Source: Mycolicibacterium tusciae
GTDB lineage: Bacteria > Actinomycetota > Actinomycetes > Mycobacteriales > Mycobacteriaceae
Assembly: GCF_002086795.1 (NCBI RefSeq)
Contig: NZ_MVIM01000010.1
Location: 117,672 to 181,671, forward strand
DNA: 64,000 bases
Reading direction: 5' to 3'
Numbering within the stretch: position 1 is the first letter of the stretch; every line of letters begins with the position of its first letter. The notes under the pieces were generated by a model, which was given only the letters and a program-made list of their open reading frames with translations, was not told where the DNA came from and made no database searches. Shown here piece after piece: positions 32,417 through 40,960 of this stretch. The translations under genes were made by a program, and so were the position numbers.

Positions 32417-32911
32417 ATGGGTGAGGTTCGTGTGGTCGGCATTCGCGTGGAGCAGCCCCAGAATCAGCCGGTGCTGCTGCTGCGCGAGTCCAACGGCGAC
32501 CGCTACTTGCCGATTTGGATAGGTCAGTCGGAGGCCGCGGCCATCGCACTCGAGCAGCAGGGCGTGGAACCGGCGCGACCGCTGACCCATGACTTGATCA
32601 GAGATGTCATTGGGGCCCTTGGCCATTCGCTCAAGGAAGTGCGCATCGTCGACCTGCAGGAAGGCACCTTCTACGCAGACCTGATCTTCGATCGGGACAT
32701 CAAGGTGTCGGCGCGGCCGTCGGATTCCGTGGCGATCGCACTGCGGGTCGGGGTGCCGATCTACGTCGAAGAGGCGGTGCTCGCCGAGGCCGGCCTGCTG
32801 ATACCCGATGAGAACGACGACGAAGCAACCGGTGCGGTGCGTGAGGACGAGGTCGAGAAGTTCAAGGAGTTTCTCGACAGCGTGTCGCCCGACGACTTCA
32901 AGGCCACCTAG
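32417..32911 (+). CDS. DUF151 / bifunctional nuclease family protein (Rv1829 position)
   Basis: A 164-residue protein. The BFN domain (about 5-130) shows PVLLLRESNGDRYLPIWIGQ, SEAAAIALEQQGVEPARPLTHDL, YADLIFD and SARPSDSVAIALRVGVPIYV. The family includes plant bifunctional nucleases and a Thermotoga structure; activity in mycobacteria is not established. An acidic tail follows (DENDDEATGAVREDEVEKFK). It lies between the two MerR genes as Rv1829 does, which is conserved across actinobacteria and suggests linked function. Confidence 0.88.
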   Translation: MGEVRVVGIRVEQPQNQPVLLLRESNGDRYLPIWIGQSEAAAIALEQQGVEPARPLTHDLIRDVIGALGHSLKEVRIVDLQEGTFYADLIFDRDIKVSARPSDSVAIALRVGVPIYVEEAVLAEAGLLIPDENDDEATGAVREDEVEKFKEFLDSVSPDDFKAT

Positions 32912-33152
32912 CGTTTTGGGGACGCTCTCCGTGGGCATTTCGGTGAGCTTTGTCACGGAAGAGTCTCGTAGTCCTCGACACGCGGCGCGGGTTTCTTCAA
33001 ACCGTTAATCGGGCAGCCATACTTTGGTGGTCGGACCTGCTGATGGGCAGTCGCGGGCCCGGCGGAAGCGTATGCTCGACACATTCGGGCTTGGGCAAAC
33101 GTGCTGCCATGCAGGTCACAGACGCGAGTTCGACCGGCGAGAGGATTCGAAA
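32912..33152. promoter_or_regulatory. Leader and promoter region of resR
   Basis: This 241-bp gap contains TATGCT at 33071-33076, a good -10 element, giving a leader of about 70 nt. The leader ends in a GAGAGGA ribosome site before the GTG. I see no strong palindrome or terminator for the DUF151 gene. Confidence 0.4.
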
Positions 33153-33776
33153 GTGGGAGACACGCCACGTCAAGAGGAGTTCGATCTGTCCTCGACCAGC
33201 GGTCCCGCCGAATCGGGAATCACCGTTACCAGCGCACCCGTCCAGGGTGGTCTTTTCCCCGATGACTCGGTTCCCGACGAGCTCGTCGGATACCGCGGTC
33301 CGAGCGCATGTCAGATCGCCGGCATCACGTACCGGCAGCTGGACTACTGGGCCAGGACGTCGCTGGTGGTGCCGTCGATCCGCAGCGCTGCCGGTTCGGG
33401 CAGCCAACGGCTGTATTCGTTCAAGGACATTTTGGTTCTCAAGATCGTCAAGCGGCTGCTGGACACCGGGATCTCGCTGCACAACATCCGGGTCGCCGTC
33501 GATCACCTGCGTCAGCGCGGTGTTCGGGATCTGGCCAACATCACGCTGTTCTCCGACGGCACCACGGTTTACGAGTGCACCTCGGCCGAAGAGGTGGTCG
33601 ACCTGCTACAGGGTGGTCAGGGCGTCTTCGGTATCGCGGTGTCCGGCGCGATGCGCGAGCTGACCGGTGCCATCGCCGACTTCCCAGGTGAGCGGGCAGA
33701 CGGCGGCGAGTCCATCGCCGCACCCGAGGACGAACTGGCGTCACGGCGTAAGCACCGCGACCGCAAGATCGGCTGA
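33153..33776 (+). CDS. resR: MerR-family regulator ResR/McdR (Rv1830 position)
   Basis: A 207-residue regulator. A flexible N-terminus of about 40 residues precedes a MerR winged helix: RGPSACQIAGITYRQLDYWA, then TSLVVPSIRSAAGSGSQRLY and SFKDILVLKIVKRLLDTGIS. The rest (LFSDGTTVYECTSAEEVVDLL) forms the effector and dimer part. The M. tuberculosis homologue controls cell growth and division genes, and its variants are linked to antibiotic resilience and treatment failure. Start GTG is chosen for the ribosome site and the protein's known short N-terminus. Confidence 0.9.
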   Translation: MGDTPRQEEFDLSSTSGPAESGITVTSAPVQGGLFPDDSVPDELVGYRGPSACQIAGITYRQLDYWARTSLVVPSIRSAAGSGSQRLYSFKDILVLKIVKRLLDTGISLHNIRVAVDHLRQRGVRDLANITLFSDGTTVYECTSAEEVVDLLQGGQGVFGIAVSGAMRELTGAIADFPGERADGGESIAAPEDELASRRKHRDRKIG

Positions 33777-33827
33777 CTTTTCTCTCGAGTACCCGCAGTC
33801 GCGGCGTGGGTATGAAGCCTGTCCCGG

Positions 33828-33833
33828 TAAACT
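33828..33833 (+). promoter_or_regulatory. -10 element of the gcvP riboswitch transcript
   Basis: TAAACT lies about 15 bp upstream of the first glycine aptamer, so transcription should begin near 33840, just before the aptamer's P1 stem. Confidence 0.5.
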
Positions 33834-33847
33834 CGTGAGCGCATCGC

Positions 33848-34050
33848 CCTTGTGCGGGAGAGTTCCGTAGCTGCCAGCCACGGACGCCGAAGGAGCAACA
33901 CCTCTCCGTCAACCTCTCAGGCACCCAGGACCGCGCATGGCCCCGATGCCTCTGGAAAGTGGTAGGTCCACGCCTACCCGCCCATGGGGAAAGGCATTTC
34001 TCGCGTTCAGCGGGGTCGCCGAATCTCTCAGGCACCGACGACAGAGGGAG
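33848..34050 (+). ncRNA. Tandem glycine riboswitch
   Basis: Two glycine aptamers are recognisable by their conserved cores. Aptamer 1 has GCGGGAGAG, GCCGAAGGAGCAA at 33886-33898 and CCTCTCAGGCACCCAGGACCGC ending near 33935 (shown in two parts: CCTCTCAGGCACC, CAGGACCGC). Aptamer 2 has CCTCTGGAAAG, GGTCGCCGAA at 34014-34023, TCTCTCAGGCACCGACGAC, with CAGAGG closing P1 near 34047. A short linker joins them. The element lies in the leader of gcvP, and in known cases glycine binding turns on the cleavage system. No terminator hairpin follows, so control at translation is more likely. Confidence 0.93.
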
Positions 34051-34097
34051 GGGAACCCAACGGTTCGTCAACCCTCACGCGTCTGGAGCAATCGCAG

Positions 34098-36941
34098 GTG
34101 TCCGACTCCGAGAACTTCACCTTTGCCGCACGTCACATCGGACCTGATGCCGACGCCGTTGCCACCATGCTCGCGACCATCGGCGTGGGCTCGCTGGACG
34201 AACTCGCCAAGAAGGCGCTGCCGGCCGGCATTCTCGAGTCGCTGGATACAGACCAGGTGGCACCGGGACTGGATCAGCTGCCGCCGGCCGCCACCGAGGA
34301 CGAAGCTCTGGCGGAATTGCGCGCGCTCGCCGATACCAACACCGTCGCGGTGTCGATGATCGGGCAGGGCTACTTCGACACCCTCACGCCACCGGTGTTG
34401 CGGCGCAACATACTTGAGAACCCAGCGTGGTACACCGCCTACACGCCTTACCAGCCGGAGATCAGCCAGGGCCGGCTCGAGGCGTTGCTGAACTTCCAGA
34501 CCATGGTCTGCGACCTCACGGGACTCGAGGTCGCCAACGCCTCGATGCTCGACGAGGGCACCGCGGCCGCCGAGGCGATGACCCTGATGCACCGCGCGGT
34601 CCGCGGATCGTCGAACCGGCTGGTCGTCGACGTCGACGTGTACCGGCAGACCGCCGCCGTGTTGGCCACCCGTGCCGAGCCGCTGGGCATCGAGATCGTG
34701 CAGGCCGACCTCACGCAGGGCCTGCCGGAGGGTGCGTTCTTCGGAGTCATCGCGCAGCTGCCGGGGGCCAGCGGCGCGATCGTCGACTGGAGCGAGATGG
34801 TGGCGCAGGCGCATGACCGCGGCGCGCTCGTCGCCATCGGCGCCGACCTGCTCGCCATGACGCTCACCACGCCGCCCGGTGAAATCGGAGCCGACGTCGC
34901 GTTCGGCACCACCCAGAGATTCGGCGTCCCAATGGGATTCGGCGGACCGCACGCAGGATATCTCGCAGTGCACGCCAAGCATGCCAGGCAACTTCCCGGC
35001 CGCCTGGTCGGAGTCTCGCTCGACGCCGACGGGGCACCGGCGTACCGGTTGGCGCTGCAGACCCGCGAACAGCACATCCGGCGCGACAAGGCCACAAGCA
35101 ACATCTGCACCGCACAGGTGCTGCTCGCGGTGATCGCGGCGATGTACGCGAGCTACCACGGCGCGGACGGGTTGTCCGCGATCGCGCGGCAGGTGCACGG
35201 GCGTGCCCGCGCGATCGCCGCGGGGTTGACCGCCGGCGGTGTGGAGGTCGTACACCGCGCGTTCTTCGACACCGTGCTGGCCCGGGTTCCCGGGAGGGCG
35301 GCGGATATCCGCGACGCCGCCAAGGCTCACGGTGTCAACGTCTGGCTGGTCGACGACGACCACGTGTCGGTGTCCTGCGACGAGGCCACCACCACGCAAC
35401 ACGTCGACGCCGTGCTGTCGGCTTTCGGAGCAGCCCCGGCGGACATGTTCGAGGGACCGGACATCGCGACCCGCACCTCGGAGTTCCTGACCCATCCCGC
35501 GTTCACGAAGTATCGCACCGAGACGGAAATGATGCGATATCTGCGGTCGCTGGCTGACAAGGATATTGCGTTGGACCGCAGCATGATTCCACTGGGATCG
35601 TGCACGATGAAGCTGAACGCGGCCGCCGAGATGGAGCCCATCACGTGGCCGGAGTTCGCGCGCCAGCATCCGTTCGCACCGGCATCCGACGCACCCGGGC
35701 TGCGGAAGCTGATCGCCGACCTCGAGACGTGGTTGGTCGCGATCACCGGCTACGACGCGGTGTCCTTGCAGCCCAACGCCGGATCGCAGGGGGAGTACGC
35801 CGGACTGCTGGCGATCCAGGCGTATCACGCCGAGCGCGGCCAGCCCGACCGTGACGTGTGCCTCATCCCGTCGAGCGCGCACGGCACCAATGCCGCATCG
35901 GCGGCGCTCGTGGGGATGCGGGTCGTCGTGGTGGCGTGCCGGGCGAACGGCGACGTCGACCTCGATGATCTGCGCGCGAAGGTGAACGAACACGCGGATC
36001 GGTTGTCCGCGTTGATGATCACCTATCCGTCGACGCACGGTGTGTTCGAGCACGACATCGCCGACATCTGCGCCGCCGTGCACGACGCCGGCGGTCAGGT
36101 GTACGTCGACGGCGCCAACCTGAACGCGCTCGTCGGCCTCGCCCGGCCCGGCCGGTTCGGTGGCGACGTCAGCCACCTCAATCTGCACAAGACGTTCTGC
36201 ATTCCGCACGGCGGCGGGGGGCCAGGTGTCGGGCCGGTCGCGGTGCGCTCCCACCTGGCCAAGTACCTGCCCGGCCATCCGTTGGCCGACGAACTACCGG
36301 ACAAATATGCGGTGTCCGCGGCGCCGTATGGTTCGGCGTCGATCCTGCCGATCAGCTGGGCCTATATCCGGATGATGGGCGCCGGCGGTCTCCGTGCCGC
36401 GTCGCTGACCGCGATCGCCTCGGCCAACTACATCGCCCGTCGGCTCGGCGAGCATTACCCCGTCCTCTACACCGGCGAGAACGACATGGTCGCGCACGAG
36501 TGCATCCTCGATCTGCGGACCATCACCAAGGAGACGGGCGTCACCGTCGACGATGTGGCGAAACGGCTGGCGGACTATGGCTTCCACGCACCGACGATGA
36601 GCTTCCCGGTGGCGGGAACATTGATGGTCGAACCGACGGAAAGCGAGAGCCTGGCCGAGGTCGACGCGTTCTGCGAGGCGATGATCGCGATCCGTGGCGA
36701 GATCGATGCCGTCGCCGCGGGCACCTGGCCGGTGGACGACAACCCGATGCGCGGTGCGCCGCACACCGCAGAATGCCTGTTGGTGTCCGACTGGGACCAT
36801 CCCTACACCCGGGAGCAGGCGGCCTACCCGCTTGGCAAGAACTACCGCCCGAAGGTGTGGCCGCCGGTACGTCGCATCGACGGTGCGTACGGCGACCGCA
36901 ATCTGATGTGCTCGTGCCCGCCGGTGGAGGCGTTCGCCTAG
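34098..36941 (+). CDS. gcvP: Glycine dehydrogenase (decarboxylating), P protein
   Basis: A 947-residue homodimer-type P protein with fused alpha and beta halves. FAARHIGPDADAVATML opens it; the PLP lysine is in HLNLHKTFCIPHGGGGPG in the C-terminal half. IPLGSCTMKLNAAAEM and GSQGEYAGLLAI are other signatures. It decarboxylates glycine and loads the aminomethyl group on GcvH. The GTG start was chosen over upstream codons because those lie inside the riboswitch. Expression should rise with glycine. Confidence 0.96.
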   Translation: MSDSENFTFAARHIGPDADAVATMLATIGVGSLDELAKKALPAGILESLDTDQVAPGLDQLPPAATEDEALAELRALADTNTVAVSMIGQGYFDTLTPPVLRRNILENPAWYTAYTPYQPEISQGRLEALLNFQTMVCDLTGLEVANASMLDEGTAAAEAMTLMHRAVRGSSNRLVVDVDVYRQTAAVLATRAEPLGIEIVQADLTQGLPEGAFFGVIAQLPGASGAIVDWSEMVAQAHDRGALVAIGADLLAMTLTTPPGEIGADVAFGTTQRFGVPMGFGGPHAGYLAVHAKHARQLPGRLVGVSLDADGAPAYRLALQTREQHIRRDKATSNICTAQVLLAVIAAMYASYHGADGLSAIARQVHGRARAIAAGLTAGGVEVVHRAFFDTVLARVPGRAADIRDAAKAHGVNVWLVDDDHVSVSCDEATTTQHVDAVLSAFGAAPADMFEGPDIATRTSEFLTHPAFTKYRTETEMMRYLRSLADKDIALDRSMIPLGSCTMKLNAAAEMEPITWPEFARQHPFAPASDAPGLRKLIADLETWLVAITGYDAVSLQPNAGSQGEYAGLLAIQAYHAERGQPDRDVCLIPSSAHGTNAASAALVGMRVVVVACRANGDVDLDDLRAKVNEHADRLSALMITYPSTHGVFEHDIADICAAVHDAGGQVYVDGANLNALVGLARPGRFGGDVSHLNLHKTFCIPHGGGGPGVGPVAVRSHLAKYLPGHPLADELPDKYAVSAAPYGSASILPISWAYIRMMGAGGLRAASLTAIASANYIARRLGEHYPVLYTGENDMVAHECILDLRTITKETGVTVDDVAKRLADYGFHAPTMSFPVAGTLMVEPTESESLAEVDAFCEAMIAIRGEIDAVAAGTWPVDDNPMRGAPHTAECLLVSDWDHPYTREQAAYPLGKNYRPKVWPPVRRIDGAYGDRNLMCSCPPVEAFA

Positions 36942-36958
36942 CTGACACTGGGCCGAGT

Positions 36959-37005
36959 GTGGGATTGACGCACTTCTTTCGGCGAAAAGTGTGCGGGTAA
37001 CCCAC
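36959..37005 (+). terminator. Stem-loop after gcvP
   Basis: GTGGG (36959) pairs with CCCAC (37001-37005) and CGCAC with GTGCG inside, around a TTTCGGCGAAA apex. The stem has internal bulges and no T run. It lies 17 bp after the gcvP stop and most likely ends that transcript. Confidence 0.45.
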
Positions 37006-37006
37006 G

Positions 37007-37027
37007 TTCGCGTGAAGCTCACGCGAA
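37007..37027 (-). terminator. Hairpin over the stop of the dehalogenase gene
   Basis: TTCGCGTGA and TCACGCGAA are perfect 9-bp arms around AGC. One arm contains the dehalogenase stop codon. The hairpin probably serves the minus-strand transcript. Confidence 0.45.
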
Positions 37028-37903
37028 GCGGTCGATGATCGCTTCGGCGATCTGTCCCGGTGCGTCCTCCTGCATGAAGTGGTTGGCCTCCGCCAACTCC
37101 ACGACGACGTGATCGGGGAATGCCTCGCGCATACGCGGAAGGTTGGGTCCGGGCCGGAACGCGAAATCCTTCATGCCCCAGACGAACAGCGCCGGTTTCG
37201 ATCCGAGTTTGGCGGGCACGTCGCGGCTGAGCCTTTCGAGCAGCGGACGGGCCGCCAGGATCTCCTTCGGCATGCGCGCCACCCCGGCACGGTCCTGTGG
37301 CGTCGGCTGGACCCCGCGGTAGTGCTCCATCACCGCGTCGTCCAATGATGTGCTCGTGCCCGCCGGAATCATCCGCTCCACGAAGAAGTTCTGCTTGGTG
37401 ATCGCCCATTGCATGGGCGGACTGCCCATCACAACGCTGAAAACCTTCGTGGACAACTCAGAGGTGGGCCAGAACCAGGTGTTGCCGAGCACGACACCGC
37501 GCACCCGATCGGCGCGGTCGGTGGCGACCGCCATGCTGATCGGTCCGCCCCAGTCCTGGCCCATGGTCAGATACTTATCGAGTTCGAGGTGGTCGACGAG
37601 CTCACCCATCACGGAAGCGTGCTCGTCGATTCGATACGTGAACTCCGATGGGCGCTCGGAGAGCCCGAAGCCGAGGTAGTCGGGCGCGATGCAGCGGAAG
37701 CGATCGCGCAACCCGGCGATGATGTTGCGGTAGAGGAAACTCCATGTCGGATTGCCGTGAAAGAACACGATCACCGGACCGGTACCTTCATCGATGTAAT
37801 GCACCCGGCCGCGTGAACTGTCGAACCATCGCGGAGAGAACGGGTACAGCTCAGGGTCAGGTGTGAACTCGCTCGGCAATTTCGGTCCCTCCGCAGACGC
37901 CAT
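37019..37903 (-). CDS. Haloalkane dehalogenase (Rv1833c position)
   Basis: A 294-residue alpha/beta hydrolase. HGNPTW (Asn51) and GQDWGGP (Asp117 nucleophile, Trp118 halide ligand) are the haloalkane dehalogenase signatures; the catalytic histidine is in EANHFMQED near the end. M. tuberculosis has three such enzymes and the Rv1833c type, biochemically known as DmbC in M. bovis, fits position and sequence pattern. It hydrolyses carbon-halogen bonds; natural substrate unknown. Its ATG is only 17 bp from the divergent lipZ start. Confidence 0.9.
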   Translation of the reverse strand: MASAEGPKLPSEFTPDPELYPFSPRWFDSSRGRVHYIDEGTGPVIVFFHGNPTWSFLYRNIIAGLRDRFRCIAPDYLGFGLSERPSEFTYRIDEHASVMGELVDHLELDKYLTMGQDWGGPISMAVATDRADRVRGVVLGNTWFWPTSELSTKVFSVVMGSPPMQWAITKQNFFVERMIPAGTSTSLDDAVMEHYRGVQPTPQDRAGVARMPKEILAARPLLERLSRDVPAKLGSKPALFVWGMKDFAFRPGPNLPRMREAFPDHVVVELAEANHFMQEDAPGQIAEAIIDRFA

Positions 37904-37907
37904 TGAT

Positions 37908-37913
37908 TACGGT
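37908..37913 (+). promoter_or_regulatory. -10 element of lipZ
   Basis: TACGGT is followed by seven bases and GTG at 37921, favouring a leaderless lipZ mRNA. The element lies inside the 17-bp space between the two divergent genes. Confidence 0.45.
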
Positions 37914-37920
37914 TCGTCAG

Positions 37921-38790
37921 GTGTTACCCCCCAGCGTGACAGAGTGGCGCGACGGCGGCAGCTCGATGAACACGCCCGCCGGTCGGGTGTTCGTCCGCTC
38001 GGCGCCGGGCGAGGGCCCGACCATCCTGCTGCTGCACGGCTACCCGTCGAGTTCCTACGACTACCACCGGGTGGTGCCGCACCTGGGTGACCGGGCCTGG
38101 GTGACGCTGGACTTCCTCGGCTTCGGACTGTCGGACAAGCCGCGTCCACACCGCTACAGCCTGCTCGAGCAGGCTGACATCGTGCAGACCGTGGTCGCTG
38201 AGACCGCCTCGGGGCCGGTGGAGTTGATAGCGCACGACATGGGCACCTCGGTGGCCACCGAACTGCTGGCGCGAGATCTGCAGGGGCAGTTGCCGTTCGA
38301 ACTGCAACGCGCCGTGATCGGCAACGGCAGCGTGATCCTGCACCGGGCCAGCTTGCGCCCGGCCCAGAAGCTGCTTCGCGGTCCGTTGGGTCCGATCCTG
38401 AGCCGGCTTTCCAATGCATCGTCGTTCCAGCGCGCCTTCGGCAGGTTGTTCAGCGCCGAGCATCCGATGAGCGAACAAGAGGGGCAGGCGCAGTGGGCGC
38501 TGTGGTCGGCCAACGACGGGCACCGCATCGCCCATCTGTTGATCGCGTATCTCGACGAGCGGGTGAAATACGCGGCGCGATGGCACGGTGCCGTGCGGGA
38601 CTGGCCCAAACCGTTGAGCTTCCTCTGGGCACTCGACGACCCAGTCGCGACCGCGAATGTGCTCGACGGGTTACGCGAGCTGCGCCCCGCCGCACCGGTA
38701 ATCGAGCTTCGCGGCGTCGGCCACTACCCGCAGGTGGAGGTGCCGGAGGAGTTCACCCGGGCCGCGCTCAGCCTGCTGGCCGCGCATTAG
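37921..38790 (+). CDS. lipZ: Alpha/beta hydrolase LipZ (Rv1834 position)
   Basis: An alpha/beta hydrolase of 289 residues with HGYPSSSYDYHRV (oxyanion region), DFLGFGLSDKP, ELIAHDMGTSVATELL and a C-terminal histidine in GVGHYPQVE. The nucleophile elbow reads H-D-M-G-T, so aspartate rather than serine occupies the catalytic place, as in epoxide hydrolases and dehalogenases. The lipase name is therefore by descent only. I chose the GTG with a leaderless -10; a TTG six codons earlier is the alternative. The gene normally following, Rv1835c, is missing here. Confidence 0.85.
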   Translation: MLPPSVTEWRDGGSSMNTPAGRVFVRSAPGEGPTILLLHGYPSSSYDYHRVVPHLGDRAWVTLDFLGFGLSDKPRPHRYSLLEQADIVQTVVAETASGPVELIAHDMGTSVATELLARDLQGQLPFELQRAVIGNGSVILHRASLRPAQKLLRGPLGPILSRLSNASSFQRAFGRLFSAEHPMSEQEGQAQWALWSANDGHRIAHLLIAYLDERVKYAARWHGAVRDWPKPLSFLWALDDPVATANVLDGLRELRPAAPVIELRGVGHYPQVEVPEEFTRAALSLLAAH

Positions 38791-40922
38791 CTCACGAAGG
38801 TCGCGACGGCCGACGTCAACTCCGGGCCCGTCGAGCCGGCCAGGTTCTGATAGCTGCCGCCGCTGATCTCGGCGACCGCCTCCCATGTGGCGCGGTCGGA
38901 GTCGGAGCCGAAGTCGATGATGTTCACCTTGACCGGCCGGGTCGGGTCGACCGCTCCGCGGATGAACTGCTCGAGCCCCGGACCGTTCAACGACTGGTCG
39001 GAGTGCGGACCGGTGGTGATGACCAGGACCGAGTTGCTCTGGCCGGCACGGAAATTCTGCTTGGCCTGGTCGTACACGAGCCGCAACGTGGTGAAGGAAA
39101 CGGCACCGCCGTTCGATGCCGTCTGTCCGTCCAGCTCCTCGGTGAGCGCCGCTGACCGGGGCCTGCCGTCGACCTGATCCGACAGCGGACCCATCGGAAT
39201 CTCCGAGCGCCCCTCGACACCGTCGAACGTCCAGAGGCCAACCGCGGAATTCGGCGGCAGCGCCTGCAGCCGGGCATTGAGCGCCGCCGCCACATTCCCC
39301 AGTCGCGATTCGCCGCCCTCGTCGGTGGGCATCGACTGATCCAGCATGATCGTGACCGCGGGGTTGGTCACCGGTGCGGTCAGCGAGTCGGCGAGCGCGA
39401 CGCGCTCCGCGTTGTCACCCACCGACAGTGGGGCGCCCAGCGGTGCGAAGTCGGTGACATCGCTGTCCGGCGGTGTAGCGCCTTCGGTACGGAAGCCCGC
39501 TTTGGACAGCTCGGACAGTTGTTCTGGTTCGCGCATGAACCGGGCGAACTCGCTGGCCGCGGACACCTGTTCCTGCGACAGCCAATCGCCTGCCAGCAGG
39601 GCCGTGGGGTAGTCCGCCATCGCCACCGGTCCCGGCGGCAGCCACGACGCCAACACGTTCTTCGCATCGGGCAGTGCGGCGGCGCGCTGGAAGAGTTGCT
39701 GTTCGGTGGCGACGACCGCATGCACCGGCGCGGCCGCGGGATCGTCGGCGTTCAGCAGCGCGTCCATGGCCGTCGAGGCCTTCTTGTCGGCGAGTTTGGG
39801 CTGGCCTGCAACCAACGAGTTCACCGCGCCGATACCGGAATTGGGGGGTGCCCCAGCCGGTGCGGATGCCGCCGCCACCGCCTCGGCCGCCAGATATGAC
39901 GCATCGCTGTCACCGGACAGCGGTAGCGCCAACCGCAACGGACCCCACCCCGGAAGGCCCAGCCCGTCCAACGCGCTGGGGTTGGTTTGCAGCGTCGGTA
40001 ACGAGGCCCAGTTCTGTTGACCCAGAGCGGATTTGAGCTGTGGTCGCATCGCCAGCACCACAGGGGAGGTGATCAGCGAGCGACTGTCGCTGATGATCTT
40101 CTCGCCGGCACTGGCCTCGAGGCGGGCGGCCGAGATCGAACTCGCCGGGATCCACAGGGCTGGCCGCTCGCCGAGTTCGGCGGGCCATTGGCCGATGAAT
40201 CCGTTGACGACCTGATCCGAATCTGCGGGCGTGACCCCGACTTTCACGCAGCGATCACCCACCGGCGCAGCGCTGCGGTTGTAATTGTCCGCCAGGATCT
40301 TTATCTGGTCCGACACCGAGGGGTCGGCGACCACAGCGACGGCGAGTTCACCGTTCACGCACCGGGCGGCGGCGACATCACTGCGATCGGACAGCGCATC
40401 GCCGAAGAAACGCCACAGGATGACCGCGCCGACGACCACGACGACTGCGACCAGGGCAGCGATCACGCTGATACTGACGCCCCGCCTGCCGGGGGTCACC
40501 GCGCGGTGACTGCCCGTCCATTCGCCGCCTTCCCACTCACCGCCGTGCGCCGGGCCCGAGCGGGGACGACTGGGCGGCGGTGGGGTTGACGAACCGACGC
40601 GCTGCAGGCCGAAGCCGTCGGTCGGGTCGGCGTCTTCGTAATCGGAATTGCGGTAGGCCGGTTCGTCGAAGGTGTACTCGTCGGGGTCCGCGCGCGAGAA
40701 TTCGGCGTCGTCGAAATCCTCGCTGCGATAACCGGGGTCGGAGAACCCCGGTGCATCCTGCTCGGACTCGCGGTATTGCGGTGCGTCGTACTCCGGTTCG
40801 CGGTAGCCAGGACCGAAATCCGGCTGGTAGTCGCCGGACTGGCCGAAGCGCGTGGTCTCCGGTTCTTCGTGCTGCTCTTCGCCGGCCGAATCCTCGGGGT
40901 CGGGAATGCTATGCCTGCCCAC
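38787..40922 (-). CDS. Membrane-anchored protein with substrate-binding-like and VWA domains (Rv1836c position)
   Basis: A 711-residue protein. The first 145 residues are acidic and disordered (DYQPDFGPGYREPEYDAPQY), then a membrane segment (ISVIAALVAVVVVVGAVILW). The extracytoplasmic part has a periplasmic-binding-protein-like domain (VAVVADPSVSDQIKILADNYN, LWIPASSISAARLEA, to about 480) and a von Willebrand A domain (AVTIMLDQSMPTDEGG to the end). The MIDAS motif is degenerate after D-x-S. Similar Rv1836c-type and YfbK-like proteins are of unknown function. Stop codons of this gene and lipZ overlap. Confidence 0.82.
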   Translation of the reverse strand: MGRHSIPDPEDSAGEEQHEEPETTRFGQSGDYQPDFGPGYREPEYDAPQYRESEQDAPGFSDPGYRSEDFDDAEFSRADPDEYTFDEPAYRNSDYEDADPTDGFGLQRVGSSTPPPPSRPRSGPAHGGEWEGGEWTGSHRAVTPGRRGVSISVIAALVAVVVVVGAVILWRFFGDALSDRSDVAAARCVNGELAVAVVADPSVSDQIKILADNYNRSAAPVGDRCVKVGVTPADSDQVVNGFIGQWPAELGERPALWIPASSISAARLEASAGEKIISDSRSLITSPVVLAMRPQLKSALGQQNWASLPTLQTNPSALDGLGLPGWGPLRLALPLSGDSDASYLAAEAVAAASAPAGAPPNSGIGAVNSLVAGQPKLADKKASTAMDALLNADDPAAAPVHAVVATEQQLFQRAAALPDAKNVLASWLPPGPVAMADYPTALLAGDWLSQEQVSAASEFARFMREPEQLSELSKAGFRTEGATPPDSDVTDFAPLGAPLSVGDNAERVALADSLTAPVTNPAVTIMLDQSMPTDEGGESRLGNVAAALNARLQALPPNSAVGLWTFDGVEGRSEIPMGPLSDQVDGRPRSAALTEELDGQTASNGGAVSFTTLRLVYDQAKQNFRAGQSNSVLVITTGPHSDQSLNGPGLEQFIRGAVDPTRPVKVNIIDFGSDSDRATWEAVAEISGGSYQNLAGSTGPELTSAVATFVS

Positions 40923-40960
40923 GGAAGCCCTTGTGCTCGCTACGTCGACGGGTCATCGGA

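Noticed and set aside
34068..36278. A 736-codon open frame antisense to gcvP
   Set aside because: It is the mirror of a strongly coding GC-rich gene. Its protein is rich in Arg, His, Asp and Val with no recognisable domain, as expected for a shadow frame.
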